A stretch of DNA of 64,000 nucleotides from Brevibacterium casei CIP 102111. Its GTDB lineage: Bacteria; Actinomycetota; Actinomycetes; Actinomycetales; Brevibacteriaceae. Below are positions 32,361 through 41,818 of the stretch, in pieces. A program made the position numbers and the translations under genes. The stretch covers positions 1 to 64,000 of the forward strand of contig NZ_FXZC01000003.1 of NCBI RefSeq assembly GCF_900169275.1, written 5' to 3'. Positions within the stretch are counted from its first letter, which is position 1, and every line of letters begins with the position of its first letter. The notes beneath the pieces are model-generated. The model had not been told where the DNA came from. It saw nothing but the letters and a program-made list of their open reading frames with translations, and did not search any database.

Positions 32361-35348
32361 TCAGTGCTTCGCGCCCTTTCCGCGCGTCATCCGGTAGACG
32401 ACTCCACCGGCGGTGAGCAGGGCGAGCGCTCCCGCGAGCAGGGGCCAGATGTCGGCACCGGTGCGCGGGAGGCTTCCGCCGGATCCGCTGCCGGATCCGC
32501 CGCTGCCCGCGCCGGGGGCGTCCCCGCCGCCCTTCGGGTTCTCGTCATCGCCACCACCGGAGCCGTTGCCGCCGCCGGAGTCCTTGCCTCCGTCGGAGCC
32601 CTTGCCGCCCTTGCCGTCGTCGTCGCCGACGACGGTGAGCGTCGTGTTCGCCACGGTCTTGCCCTTCGCGTCGAGGAGCTGGACGACGTAGGTGCCCGGC
32701 TTCGCCTTCTTCGGGACGACGACCTTGCTCACGGCGTTTCCGCCGTTGTCGGTCGTCAGCGTGCCGAGCGTGCCTCCGGTCTCGAAGGCGACGGTGTAGT
32801 CGGCTTCCGAGGCCTGGTGCTTGACCGAGGCGATGACGCTCTCCCCTGCCGCGACCTTCTCCTTCTCAAGCGAGAAGTCGTCGGCGCGGAACGTGTCCAT
32901 CCGGCACCGGTTGGGCAGGGTGATCGTCTCCCCGCGGTCATCGACCGCGGTGTCCGGTGTCGGCAGCTTGGGTCCGAAGTCCCCGACCTTGGGCAGTGTG
33001 CCTGCGGAGAGGAACTCGTTGACCGTCTGGTCCGTGCACGCCTTGTTCTCGTCCCGCGACATGTACGAGGTGTGCGAGGCACCGGAGACCGAGAGCAGGC
33101 TGCCGTCGATCGTGCGGGCGAGCTTGACGCCCGAGGCGTACGGGGTCGCCGAGTCGTGGGAGGTCGAGACGACGAGGATGTTCGGCACCGCGGTGAGCTT
33201 CTCCGGCTTGGGCAGGGTGCCCTTGAACTTCCAGAAGTCGCAGTAGTCGTAGACGCCCGGCGAGACCGACGCCGCCTGGAACGGTCCGGCTTCGTCGTAG
33301 CGCTTGGCCAGGTCGCGCAGCTCCTCGATGTCCGGCTTGTTCCCGTAGCTGTTCTCATCCGTGCAGCGGATGTTCGTGAACGCCTGGAGCATCGGGTCGT
33401 AGTGGCCGGTCTCGTCGCGGGAGTTGTATGAATCGGCGAGCGTCATGAGCACCCCGGCGGTCTCTCCGGCCTTGAGTTCGGTGAGCCCGAGCGCGAGCTG
33501 CGCCCAGAGGTCCTCGGAGTAGAGGGCCTGGATGACGCCGGTGCGGGCATCGCCGAAGGTGACCTCGCGGTCATCGCCCTCGGATCCCGCCGGCAGCGGT
33601 TTGCCTTCGAGGGAGCGGAGGATCCCCTGCACGGCCGTGGTCAGCTCCGCCCTGTCGGTGATCCCGTCGCCGAGGGCGCAGGTGAACGGTGCGTCCTTGA
33701 GGTCGGCGAGCCGGTCAGGGTACTCGAGGTTCGGGTAGGTCTCGCCCCACGTCCTGCCCTCGGTGCCCTTGGCCGAGCAGTCGAGCGCGAACTGTTCGAA
33801 GGTGTCCTGGAAGCCGGCGATCTGCTTGACCGAGTCGTCGGCGTCCTCTTCGGCGTCGGCCTTGCTCACGAGCTTGCCGTCGGCGTCGAGGTAGGCCTGG
33901 GGGTCCTTGTTGATGTCCTTGAGAGCCTTGTACGCGGAGACGTTGCCGGGGTCGACGGCGCCGTCGAGGACGAGCCGGCCGACGCTGTCGCCGAACTTCT
34001 GCGCATAGACGTACCCGAGCCGGGTCCCGTAGGAGAAGCCGATGAAGTCGAGCTTGTCGTCGCCGCTCGTCGAACGGATGAGGTCGAGGTCGCCGACGGC
34101 GTCCCACGTCCCCAGGTGCTTCATGAGGTTCTCCTGGCCTCCCTCACCGAGGTCGAAGAGCTTGCCGGTGTTCTCGATGCAGTCACCGGCGAACCGCTCC
34201 GCCTGGTCGTTGAGGATGTCCTCGGCGTCCTCGCGGTCACCGGCCCACGCGTCCTCGGCGCGGTCGGCGTCGATCTGCTCATCGGTCGAGCACTGGGAGA
34301 AGGGCATCGAGCCGCCCGTGCCACGCGGGTCGAAGCCGACGAGGTCGAAGTTCGCTGCGAGGTCGGGTTCGAAGAGTGCACCGGCGACGCCGAGCGTCAT
34401 GCCCGAACCGCCCGGTCCGCCCGGGTTCCAGGCGACGGTGCCCTGCGGTGTGGACTTGACGAACTTCCCGTCGACCATCTTGCCGGAGGGGACCTTCATC
34501 ATCGCGATCGCGACGTTGCCGGCGGCAGGATCCTTCGCGTCGATGGGAGCGATGAGGTAGCCGCAGACCGGGGTGCGTCCGATGCGCTCGGTGTAGTCGG
34601 GGTAGCCGAGCTTGCCGCAGTTCTCGGCGCTGAGGTCGACCTTCTGGTTGTAGTACTTCTTCAGGCCCGCGGGGATATTGCCCGCGCCCTTGCCGCCGCC
34701 CTTCGGGTCGGGGATGCGGTAGGTGCCGTCGTCCTGGCGGAAGAGCTCCTTCGCCAGCTGCGGGTAGTACTCGTCGAGTTCACCCGCCGCCGGTGCTGTG
34801 GTCGCGTCCTCGCTGGGCTCTTCCGTCGGCTCGCCGCTCGGACTGGGTGACTCGGTCGGAGTCTGCGTCGGGTCGTCGGTCGGTGTCGGTGCTGCGGTCT
34901 CGTCAGCGACGACCGTGAAGTCCTCGCTCGTCTTCAGCCCGTCGTCCGACTTGACGATGTAGGTGCCGGGGGTCAGTCCCGATCCGTCGAGTTCGGTCTC
35001 GACGGTGCCGGATCCGGCGGGGACGACGACGTCAGTGCCGGCGACGGGTTCGTTGTTCGCCGAGTGGACGATGCGCAGCGTCGTCGCTGCATCGGAGGCG
35101 CGGACGGTGACGGGGATGACGAGCGAGGTCGAGGCGGTCACCTCGGCGTCGGTGCCGAGGACGATCTCGAGCTCGTCGACGTCTGTCGCTTCGTCGGCTG
35201 CGGGCTTCTGGATGGACTCTGCGGGTGACTCCGCGGGACCGGCGGCCGCGGCGGGCAGAGCCCCCGCGAACAGCAGAGAAGCGCCGATGATCGACGCTCC
35301 CAGGACACGCGAAGACCCTCTCAATGTGATTCGGGTCATGCTCGTCAT
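32361..35348 (-). CDS. LPXTG-anchored TAP-type alpha/beta-hydrolase peptidase
   Basis: 995 residues. Signal peptide (about 1-36, ending PAAAA), an N-terminal beta-rich region (about 60-150) and a Pro/Thr/Ser/Glu-rich linker (about 150-190). Then a tripeptidyl-aminopeptidase-type hydrolase: oxyanion segment WNPGGPGGSG, nucleophile Ser439 in GFSYGT, acid Asp732 in SHDSATPY and His759 in GASHTSY, with the TAP-like C-terminal domain. A further Ig-like region (about 830-900) and Gly/Ser/Asp-rich stalk precede LPRTG (960-964), a hydrophobic helix and a basic tail. So it is a secreted exopeptidase anchored to the wall by sortase; no sortase gene is in the window. The substrate is unproven. Confidence 0.9.
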   Translation of the reverse strand: MTSMTRITLRGSSRVLGASIIGASLLFAGALPAAAAGPAESPAESIQKPAADEATDVDELEIVLGTDAEVTASTSLVIPVTVRASDAATTLRIVHSANNEPVAGTDVVVPAGSGTVETELDGSGLTPGTYIVKSDDGLKTSEDFTVVADETAAPTPTDDPTQTPTESPSPSGEPTEEPSEDATTAPAAGELDEYYPQLAKELFRQDDGTYRIPDPKGGGKGAGNIPAGLKKYYNQKVDLSAENCGKLGYPDYTERIGRTPVCGYLIAPIDAKDPAAGNVAIAMMKVPSGKMVDGKFVKSTPQGTVAWNPGGPGGSGMTLGVAGALFEPDLAANFDLVGFDPRGTGGSMPFSQCSTDEQIDADRAEDAWAGDREDAEDILNDQAERFAGDCIENTGKLFDLGEGGQENLMKHLGTWDAVGDLDLIRSTSGDDKLDFIGFSYGTRLGYVYAQKFGDSVGRLVLDGAVDPGNVSAYKALKDINKDPQAYLDADGKLVSKADAEEDADDSVKQIAGFQDTFEQFALDCSAKGTEGRTWGETYPNLEYPDRLADLKDAPFTCALGDGITDRAELTTAVQGILRSLEGKPLPAGSEGDDREVTFGDARTGVIQALYSEDLWAQLALGLTELKAGETAGVLMTLADSYNSRDETGHYDPMLQAFTNIRCTDENSYGNKPDIEELRDLAKRYDEAGPFQAASVSPGVYDYCDFWKFKGTLPKPEKLTAVPNILVVSTSHDSATPYASGVKLARTIDGSLLSVSGASHTSYMSRDENKACTDQTVNEFLSAGTLPKVGDFGPKLPTPDTAVDDRGETITLPNRCRMDTFRADDFSLEKEKVAAGESVIASVKHQASEADYTVAFETGGTLGTLTTDNGGNAVSKVVVPKKAKPGTYVVQLLDAKGKTVANTTLTVVGDDDGKGGKGSDGGKDSGGGNGSGGGDDENPKGGGDAPGAGSGGSGSGSGGSLPRTGADIWPLLAGALALLTAGGVVYRMTRGKGAKH

Positions 35349-35359
35349 CGTAACGCACA

Positions 35360-35395
35360 GATAACGGTCAGGAAGTTTTCAAGTTTTTCGTTATC
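35360..35395. promoter_or_regulatory. AT-rich dyad upstream of the TAP-type peptidase gene
   Basis: GATAACG (35360-35366) and CGTTATC (35389-35395) flank an AT-rich core. It lies 12 bp before the peptidase start and about 140 bp before the MalY-type gene. It could be an operator for the divergent pair. Confidence 0.4.
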
Positions 35396-35424
35396 GTTTC
35401 GTGACCGTGGTCACAGTTGCCGGG

Positions 35425-35439
35425 CTCTCGCCGAGGCGG
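35425..35439. repeat. REP-like motif, single copy
   Basis: CTCTCGCCGAGGCGG in the divergent gap between the peptidase and MalY-type genes. Confidence 0.6.
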
Positions 35440-35537
35440 TCGCGGCTGTGACGGAGCATGTCGGACGGACGATCGCGGCCGGTGGGTCGACTGCTAGCGT
35501 GAGTGAGGTCGCCATCATCGAGGGGAGAGCAGGGACC

Positions 35538-36689
35538 ATGGACGATCTGGACGCCATCACCGAGGAATCGCTCGTCGCGAAGGGCGGGCGGAAGTGGTCG
35601 ACCTACCCCGGCAGCCTCGGTGCGTTCATCGCGGAGATGGACTTCGGGGTCGCTCCCGTCGTCCGGGAGGCGCTGACGGAGATCGACGACCGCGACCTCT
35701 ACGGCTATGCGCCCGCACAGATCGTCGCCGATCTCCGAGAGGCGACGGCCGACTTCTGCGCCGAACGCTACGGCTGGCGGTTCCCCGCCGCGCACGTCGA
35801 ACCGGCGAGCGACGTCATCGCCGCGTTCATCGCCGTCCTCGACCTCCTCACCCCCGCAGGGACGCCGATCGTCCTCCCCACCCCCGCGTACATGCCGTTC
35901 TTCGACGTCGCCAGGGTGACCGGTCGCGAGCTCATCGAAGTGCCGATGCTGCGCACCGCGACCGGATGGTCGGTCGACCTCGAGGCCATCGACGCCGCGC
36001 TGAGCCCCGGTGCCACCCTCGTCCTGTGCAACCCGCACAATCCCATCGGCAAGGTCTACACGGAGTCCGAACTCACAGCGCTGGCCGATGTGGTCGAAGC
36101 CAACGGTGCCCGTGTGTTCTCCGACGAGATCCACGCACCGCTCGTCTATGAACCGGCGCGCCACGTCCCCTACGCGAGTCTGAGCGAGACCACCGCCGCC
36201 CACACGGTCACGGCGACCGCCGCCTCGAAGGCCTTCAACATCCCCGGGCTCAAGTGCGCCCAGCTCATCCTCACCTCATCCGAGGACCGGGCCGAGTGGA
36301 AGCGACGCGGACTGTTCGTCTCCCAGGCGGCGTCGAATCCCGGGATTCTTGCGACGACGGCCGCCTACACCCGCGGCGGTGAGTGGCTCGCGAAGATCAC
36401 CGGATACCTGGCCGGCAACCGCGACCTCCTCACCGAACTCCTCACGGCGGAGCTGCCGGACATCCCCTTCCTGCCTCCCGAGGGCACCTATCTCGCGTGG
36501 CTCGACATGCGCGGCTACGGTTTCGACGACCACCTCACGAAGCACTTCACCGAGACGGCGAAGGTCGCGCTCACCGAGGGCCGACTGTGCGGAGAGGTCG
36601 GGGCCGGACACGTGCGCCTCAACTTCGCCCTCCCCCGCCCCCTCCTGCGCGAGGCGGTCGAGCGCATCGCCGCCGCGACGAAGGGCTGA
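35538..36689 (+). CDS. MalY/PatB-type PLP-dependent C-S lyase
   Basis: 383-residue fold-type I aminotransferase of the MalY/PatB (cystathionine beta-lyase) branch. Visible: N-terminal KWSTYPGSLGAFIAEMDFGVAP, PTPAYMPFF, CNPHNPIGKVY, FSDEIHAPLVY, and the PLP Lys231 in ASKAFNIPG. MalY/PatB enzymes cleave cystathionine, cystine or cysteine conjugates to pyruvate, ammonia and thiol; in Brevibacterium-type organisms such lyases are linked to methanethiol and thiol formation (context inference). ATG 35538 has GGGGAGAGCAGGG upstream; the earlier in-frame start at 35448 lacks an RBS. Convergent with PaaX. Confidence 0.88.
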   Translation: MDDLDAITEESLVAKGGRKWSTYPGSLGAFIAEMDFGVAPVVREALTEIDDRDLYGYAPAQIVADLREATADFCAERYGWRFPAAHVEPASDVIAAFIAVLDLLTPAGTPIVLPTPAYMPFFDVARVTGRELIEVPMLRTATGWSVDLEAIDAALSPGATLVLCNPHNPIGKVYTESELTALADVVEANGARVFSDEIHAPLVYEPARHVPYASLSETTAAHTVTATAASKAFNIPGLKCAQLILTSSEDRAEWKRRGLFVSQAASNPGILATTAAYTRGGEWLAKITGYLAGNRDLLTELLTAELPDIPFLPPEGTYLAWLDMRGYGFDDHLTKHFTETAKVALTEGRLCGEVGAGHVRLNFALPRPLLREAVERIAAATKG

Positions 36690-36703
36690 GGGATCCGCCC
36701 GGA

Positions 36704-37549
36704 TCAGCCCTCGGGCAGCCAGTCGACGAGGTCATAGGAGGGGCTCTCCGCCGCAGCCTCCCGGACCTGCTGGTCGTAGCGGAGGTAGTACTCGAGGTTG
36801 CAGCGGTCCATGACGGCCCGGAACCGCTGTGACGGCTGCTCCTCGCCGACGAGGTCGACAGGCAGCAGCGGATTCTCCATCACCGCGCGACCGACCCGGA
36901 AGTAGAGGTCGAAGAACCGGCCGATCGGCAGCTCCGGCAGCCCGGTGCCGGGTCTGCCCTGTTCCCCGGCGAGGAGCGCGAGTTCGGCCTCGAGGGACTC
37001 GATCTCCGTGCGCGCGCAGTCGAGGTCGAAGGCGATGGCCGTCAGCCGCTTCGCGGACTCGAGGTCGTCAGGGACGAGGCGCGTGAACTCGTACCAGCCG
37101 CCGTTGGTCATCTCCGGCAGCTGCGCGACGAGAGCACGGGCATGGTCGTGGAAGCCGATGAGCAGACCCGACCGCAGCTGCCGGTACCCGAGCATCCGCG
37201 CCGAGTACTGGAAGCGGTCGCGCAGCTGGCGGGAGGCCTCAGGGATCGTGTAGATCGCGGCGTGGAAATGCCCGTCGAACTCCGGCGCCGTCCGCTCTCC
37301 GCCGATGTCGTGGAACTGGGAGAGGATACGTTCGCGCAGACGGTAGAGGGTCACCCGGCCTCGGCGCTCGGCGGTGACGAGCTCGCGCTGGACCATGCGG
37401 GTGAGCTGGTTGTGCACGCTTGAGGCCGAATACCCGTGGTCGGCGAGGATGCGCACGATGATCGGACCGGGCACGGCGCTCGCGCGCAGACACCCGAAGA
37501 CGGAGATCACGTCGAAGGTGATCCTGGTCAGCCGGTAGCGATCGCCCAC
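36704..37549 (-). CDS. PaaX-like transcriptional regulator
   Basis: 281 residues from a GTG at 37549, chosen because GGAG lies 7 nt upstream and a -10 (TACGAT) is in range; the frame stays open to 37666. N-terminal winged helix (DVISVFGCLRASAVPGPIIVRILADHGYSASSVHNQLTRMVQRELV), then the PaaX central and C-terminal domains (RGRVTLYRLRERI, SGLLIGFHDHARAL, LPVDLVGE). PaaX proteins repress phenylacetate or related aromatic catabolism genes and respond to an acyl-CoA. No paa genes are in this window; the target may be the divergent small membrane protein or distant genes. Confidence 0.82.
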   Translation of the reverse strand: MGDRYRLTRITFDVISVFGCLRASAVPGPIIVRILADHGYSASSVHNQLTRMVQRELVTAERRGRVTLYRLRERILSQFHDIGGERTAPEFDGHFHAAIYTIPEASRQLRDRFQYSARMLGYRQLRSGLLIGFHDHARALVAQLPEMTNGGWYEFTRLVPDDLESAKRLTAIAFDLDCARTEIESLEAELALLAGEQGRPGTGLPELPIGRFFDLYFRVGRAVMENPLLPVDLVGEEQPSQRFRAVMDRCNLEYYLRYDQQVREAAAESPSYDLVDWLPEG

Positions 37550-37693
37550 ATCTGAGCTCCGTTTCGTGACATCTTGGACTCGGCCCACAGCCTGATCGTA
37601 CCTTGAGAGCAGGCAGTCAGCCCCCGCGGATCCGGGGATGTTCCCCTGCTCGGAACGCTTCCCCACCTGCGCCGATGTGAAGAGAGGTCAGTC

Positions 37694-37939
37694 ATGGACG
37701 ATGAGAAGCACACCCAGACCCTGCGCACCTACCACCAGGCCCGCACGACCGCCGCAATCGCCGGAGGAATCGCGACGTTCCTCGCCTTCGCGATCTTCCA
37801 GATCGTCGGAGCCGGGATCCTCGACACCGCCGCGTGGATGTTCGCGCTCGGGGCGATGACGTTCTCCGGCGTCTTCGTCGCCAGCTACCTCGGCTACGCT
37901 GCCGCCGGCAAGCGGACCCGAGTCGACGCGGCCGCCTGA
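37694..37939 (+). CDS. Small two-helix membrane protein, unknown function
   Basis: 81 residues with two hydrophobic segments (about 21-41 and 46-70), an acidic/polar N-terminus and a basic C-terminal end (GKRTRVD). The start has GAGAGGTCAGTC upstream. It is divergent from the PaaX-like gene, 144 bp apart. I do not recognise a named family. The coding character is good for its length (strong GC3 and a hydrophobic pattern). Confidence 0.6.
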   Translation: MDDEKHTQTLRTYHQARTTAAIAGGIATFLAFAIFQIVGAGILDTAAWMFALGAMTFSGVFVASYLGYAAAGKRTRVDAAA

Positions 37940-38016
37940 TCCGGTCCTCCCCGACCTCCCCTCACCCTGCCCGGCACCGCGCCGTCACGGCGGCCGACGG
38001 CCGGCTGCCGGCTGCC

Positions 38017-38084
38017 GGCGGGCGTCAGTTGCCCTCAGGCGCCGGCCGCATGCGGTCGCTAGCAGTCGGCGGGCGTTAGCTGCC
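38017..38084. repeat. 17-bp direct repeat at the map 3' end
   Basis: GGCGGGCGTCAGTTGCC (38017-38033) and GGCGGGCGTTAGCTGCC (38068-38084), two mismatches, 51 bp apart. The second contains the map stop codon, so the first looks like a duplication of the gene's end. Confidence 0.6.
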
Positions 38085-38912
38085 AGCCGGCGGCACCGGC
38101 ACGATCCCGAACGGGGCGAGCCCGGCCGCACCGCCGTCGGCGGCGGTGAGCACCCAGACCCCGTCAGCGTGCCGGGCGACACTGTGCTCCCAGTGGCTGG
38201 CCCGGGAACCGTCGGCCGTGACGACGGTCCAGTCATCGGCGAGCGTCACAGTCTCGGGGCTGCCGGCGGTGAGCATCGGCTCGATGGCCAGGCACATTCC
38301 GGGCCGGATCTTCGGGCCGTTCGACTTCGCCCGGTAGTTGAGCACCTCGGGTGCCATGTGCATGGCCGTGCCGATGCCGTGCCCGGTGAACTCCTCGACG
38401 AGGCCGAGCGCAGGCGCCGCCTCGGTGACGTAGTCGTCGATGGCGTCCCCGATGTCGCTCACCTTCGTCCCCGTCGCGAACGCCGCGATGCCCGCCCACA
38501 TCGCGCCTTCAGTGGCACGGGAGAGGGCACGGTCCGCCTCGGTGCCGGCGTCGTCCCCGCCGACGACCATCGTGAACGCGGAATCGCCGTGGAATCCCCC
38601 GACGATCGCCCCGCCGTCGATGGAGACGAGGTCCCCGCGCTCCAGGACACGCTTCCCGGGGATCCCGTGGACGATCTCCTCGTTGACGGAGATGCAGAGG
38701 ACCGCGGGGAACCCCTGATAGCCCTTGAAGTTCGACGTCGCTCCGGCGTCCGCGATCGCGCGTTCGGCTGCCGCGTCGACCTCCGCGGTCGTGGCCCCCG
38801 GCACCGCGGCCGCACGGGCTGCATCGAGAGCCGCCCTGGTGACCAGGCCGGCCCGATGCATCCGCACGAGCTCGGCGGGGGACTTGAGCTCGATCCGCGG
38901 ACCGAAGATCAT
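38076..38912 (-). CDS. map: Methionine aminopeptidase, type I
   Basis: 278 residues. It removes the initiator Met. Family blocks: [26 protein letters not shown] (catalytic His), [23 protein letters not shown] (metal Asp pair), [20 protein letters not shown] and [17 protein letters not shown] (metal Glu). It overlaps adk by 4 nt. In many relatives infA follows directly; here about 7.5 kb of unrelated genes intervene. Confidence 0.96.
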   Translation of the reverse strand: MIFGPRIELKSPAELVRMHRAGLVTRAALDAARAAAVPGATTAEVDAAAERAIADAGATSNFKGYQGFPAVLCISVNEEIVHGIPGKRVLERGDLVSIDGGAIVGGFHGDSAFTMVVGGDDAGTEADRALSRATEGAMWAGIAAFATGTKVSDIGDAIDDYVTEAAPALGLVEEFTGHGIGTAMHMAPEVLNYRAKSNGPKIRPGMCLAIEPMLTAGSPETVTLADDWTVVTADGSRASHWEHSVARHADGVWVLTAADGGAAGLAPFGIVPVPPAGS

Positions 38913-39475
38913 CGCAGGGCGGCGAGGATGCGGTCGGTGATCTCGGCGACCTCGCCGAGGCCGTCGACCTCGCGCAGGAGCCCGCGTTCGCGGTAGATGT
39001 CGGTCAGCGGCTGGGTCTGCTCGGCGTAGACGTCGAGGCGGTGGCGGATGACGTCCTCGCTGTCGTCGCTGCGCCCTTCCTTCTCCGCGCGCGCGAGCAG
39101 ACGGGCGACGACCTCGTCGGTGTCGGCGGTGAGCTCGACGACGCCGGAGAGCTCGGTGCCCGCCTCGGCGAGCATCCGGTCGAGTTCGGCGACCTGCGCA
39201 GCGGTGCGCGGGTAGCCGTCGAGGAGGAAGCCCTCACGTGCGTCGTCCTGACTGAGACGATCGGCGACCATCTTGTTCGTCACCTCGTCGGGGACGTACT
39301 CCCCGGCATCCATGTAGCGCTTGGCGAGCTTGCCGAGCTCCGTCTCCCCCTTGACGTTGGCGCGGAAGATGTCACCGGTGGAGATCGCAGGGATGCTCAG
39401 GGCCTCGGCCAGCCGTGCCGCCTGGGTGCCCTTGCCCGCTCCGGGCGGGCCGATGAGGATGATGCGTGAACTCAT
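38909..39475 (-). CDS. adk: Adenylate kinase
   Basis: 188 residues, the short form without the zinc/LID insertion, common in actinobacteria. The P-loop is [10 protein letters not shown] (8-17), with [12 protein letters not shown] and a short LID. It catalyses ATP + AMP to 2 ADP. It lies between secY (90-bp gap) and map (4-nt overlap), the conserved secY-adk-map order. Confidence 0.97.
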   Translation of the reverse strand: MSSRIILIGPPGAGKGTQAARLAEALSIPAISTGDIFRANVKGETELGKLAKRYMDAGEYVPDEVTNKMVADRLSQDDAREGFLLDGYPRTAAQVAELDRMLAEAGTELSGVVELTADTDEVVARLLARAEKEGRSDDSEDVIRHRLDVYAEQTQPLTDIYRERGLLREVDGLGEVAEITDRILAALR

Positions 39476-39565
39476 ATCTGTCCTTCCCAGACCGTGATCG
39501 GTCTGTGCTTCCAGGGCCGTGACCGACGCCGGTGCGGCGCCGGAGGCCCTCGTGGTGGCGCGGGA

Positions 39566-40867
39566 TCAGCGCAGCAGGCCCTCGTAGTGGCGCTGCTGCA
39601 TCTGGGCGTCGATCTGCTTGACCGTCTCGAGGCCGACTCCCACGATGATGAGCAGCGACGTGCCGCCGAACGGGAAGTTCTGGTTCGCGTTGATGAGGAC
39701 CAGGGCGATGAGCGGGATGAGCGCGACGAACGCGAGGTAGAGCGATCCGGGGAAGTTGATCCGGCTGAGCACGAAGCTCAGGTAGTCGGCGGTGGGGCGG
39801 CCGGCGCGGATGCCGGGGATGAAGCCGCCGTACTTCTTCATGTTGTCCGCGACTTCCTCCGGGTTGAAGGTGATCGCGACGTAGAAGTAGGAGAAGAAGA
39901 TGACGAGCACCGCGTAGGCGGCGATGTAGATCGGGTGGTCGCCGCGCGTGAAGTACGTGTTGATCCACTCGACCCAGCCCGTCTGCGGGTCGAAGAACTG
40001 AGCGATGAGGCTCGGCAGGTAGAGGACCGAGGAGGCGAAGATGACCGGGATGACGCCGGCCATGTTGACCTTGATCGGAATGTACGTCGACGTGCCGCCG
40101 AACATACGGCGCCCGACCATGCGCTTGGCGTACTGGACGGGGATGCGTCGCTGCGACTGCTCGACGAAGACGACGAGGGCGACGAGGACGAGTCCGACGG
40201 CGATGACGATGAGGAAGACGTCGATGCCCTGCTCGCTGAGGATCGCCCCGAGCGAGGAGGGGAACGCCGAGGCGACGGAGGTGAAGATGAGGATCGACAT
40301 GCCGTTGCCGACGCCGTGCTCGGTGATCTGCTCGCCGAGCCACATGATCAGACCGGTGCCGGCCGTGAGCGTGAGGACGAGGATCGCCAGACCCCACCAT
40401 TCGTTGTTGACGATGAGGTCGGTGCAGCCCTGGATGTTGCCGAAGAGCGCACCCGACTCCACGGTGGCGACCAGTGTCGTCGAGTTGAGGACCGCGAGAC
40501 CGATCGTGAGGTAGCGCGTGTACTGGGTGAGCTTCGCCTGGCCGGAGGCGCCTTCCTTGTGGAGGGCCTCGAAGCGCGGGATGACGACGCGCAGCAGCTG
40601 GACGATGATGCTCGCCGTGATGTAGGGCATGATGCCGAGAGCGAAGATCGACAGCTGGAGCAGGGCGCCGCCGCTGAAGAGGTTGATCATCGCGAACCCG
40701 CCGGAGTTCAGCTGCGGGGAGGCCACGCACTCCTGGACCTTCGTGTAGTCGATGCCGGGCGAGGGGATGAACGAGCCCAGTCGGAAGATGACGATGATGC
40801 CCAGGGTGAAGAGGAGTTTGTTCCTCAGGTCAGGCGTGGTGAAGGCCCTCCGAATTGCGCCGATCAA
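39566..40867 (-). CDS. secY: Preprotein translocase subunit SecY
   Basis: 433 residues, ten hydrophobic helices. SecY blocks: GSFIPSPGIDY, the ALGIMPYITASIIVQLL segment and VGRRMFGGTSTYIPIKVNMAGVIPVIFASS. It forms the Sec channel. TTG start with GAGGAGG 4 nt upstream. It is separated from rplO by 314 bp containing a terminator, so secY-adk-map is probably its own transcription unit rather than the tail of spc. Confidence 0.97.
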   Translation of the reverse strand: MIGAIRRAFTTPDLRNKLLFTLGIIVIFRLGSFIPSPGIDYTKVQECVASPQLNSGGFAMINLFSGGALLQLSIFALGIMPYITASIIVQLLRVVIPRFEALHKEGASGQAKLTQYTRYLTIGLAVLNSTTLVATVESGALFGNIQGCTDLIVNNEWWGLAILVLTLTAGTGLIMWLGEQITEHGVGNGMSILIFTSVASAFPSSLGAILSEQGIDVFLIVIAVGLVLVALVVFVEQSQRRIPVQYAKRMVGRRMFGGTSTYIPIKVNMAGVIPVIFASSVLYLPSLIAQFFDPQTGWVEWINTYFTRGDHPIYIAAYAVLVIFFSYFYVAITFNPEEVADNMKKYGGFIPGIRAGRPTADYLSFVLSRINFPGSLYLAFVALIPLIALVLINANQNFPFGGTSLLIIVGVGLETVKQIDAQMQQRHYEGLLR

Positions 40868-41048
40868 GCGTCCTCCTCAGTGGGGGATGGAAGTCAGGGT
40901 CGCTGTCACGACCTGGCGAATGAGACAAATACCTGCAAAAGACTACCAGGGTCGAGGGTCCAGACCGAAACCGGACGGGCCCCTCTCCCCCGGTTTCTCG
41001 CCGTTCTCCCCGCCCCGCCGTGACCGGGGTCTCCGCGGGTGCCGGGTG

Positions 41049-41088
41049 CCGCCTCGGCGATGGTGTCCCCGCTCGCCCGCCGAGGCGG
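41049..41088. repeat. Inverted pair of REP-like motifs
   Basis: CCGCCTCGGCGA (41049-41060) and GCCCGCCGAGGCGG (41075-41088) lie in opposite orientation, able to form a large hairpin, in the rplO-secY gap. This 314-bp gap also holds the terminator at 41113-41142 and no gene. Confidence 0.65.
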
Positions 41089-41112
41089 TGGCTGGGTGCG
41101 CAGGGACGACGA

Positions 41113-41142
41113 AGGGGACGGTCACCGAAGTGACCGTCCCCT
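41113..41142 (-). terminator. Terminator after rplO
   Basis: Perfect 13-bp stem AGGGGACGGTCAC / GTGACCGTCCCCT with a CGAA tetraloop, 40 bp past the rplO stop on the minus strand. Confidence 0.85.
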
Positions 41143-41181
41143 CTCAGCCGTGGTCCGACTCAGCGCAGGGCGCTGAACGGA

Positions 41182-41634
41182 TCAGGCCTCGGTGGCGTTG
41201 CCGCCCGCAGCCTTGATCTTCTCGAGCGCGGAGCCCGAGAACTTGTCTGCGGTGATGTTGATCGCCACAGTGATCTCGCCCGTGCCCAGAACCTTGACCG
41301 GCTGCTTCGGGCGCACAGCGCCCTTGGCGACCAGATCGGCGACGGTGACGTCGCCGCCTTCCGGGAACAGTGCCGACAGCTTGTCGAGGTTGACGACCTG
41401 GAAGGTCACCTTCGCGGGGTTCTTGAACCCACGCAGCTTCGGCAGACGCATGTGCATCGGCGTCTGGCCGCCCTCGAAGCCGTGCGGAACCTGGTAGCGG
41501 GCCTTCGTGCCCTTGGTTCCGCGTCCGGCGGTCTTGCCCTTCGAGCCCTCACCGCGACCCACACGGGTCTTCGCGGTCTTGGCGCCCGGGGCCGGACGGA
41601 GATCGTGGAGCTTGAGTGCGTCGTTGTTCGCCAT
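41182..41634 (-). CDS. rplO: 50S ribosomal protein L15
   Basis: 150 residues, standard. [38 protein letters not shown] is the L15 N-terminal signature and [18 protein letters not shown] follows. It is a late-assembly 50S protein. It starts 1 nt after rpmD and is followed by a strong terminator. Confidence 0.98.
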   Translation of the reverse strand: MANNDALKLHDLRPAPGAKTAKTRVGRGEGSKGKTAGRGTKGTKARYQVPHGFEGGQTPMHMRLPKLRGFKNPAKVTFQVVNLDKLSALFPEGGDVTVADLVAKGAVRPKQPVKVLGTGEITVAINITADKFSGSALEKIKAAGGNATEA

Positions 41635-41635
41635 A

Positions 41636-41818
41636 TCAGTCCACCTCTTCCACAGTCACAAGGTGACGCACGACGTTGATCATTCCCCGGATCTCCGGAC
41701 GATCCTCGTGCACCACCACATCGTTGATCCGCTTGAGGCCGAGCGAACGCAGCGAATCACGCTGGTTCTGCTTGCCGCCGATCTCGGACTTCTTCTGAGT
41801 AACCTTGAGCTTCGCCAT
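41636..41818 (-). CDS. rpmD: 50S ribosomal protein L30
   Basis: 60 residues, the normal bacterial length. [35 protein letters not shown] is the family pattern. It overlaps the rpsE stop by 1 nt. Confidence 0.97.
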   Translation of the reverse strand: MAKLKVTQKKSEIGGKQNQRDSLRSLGLKRINDVVVHEDRPEIRGMINVVRHLVTVEEVD

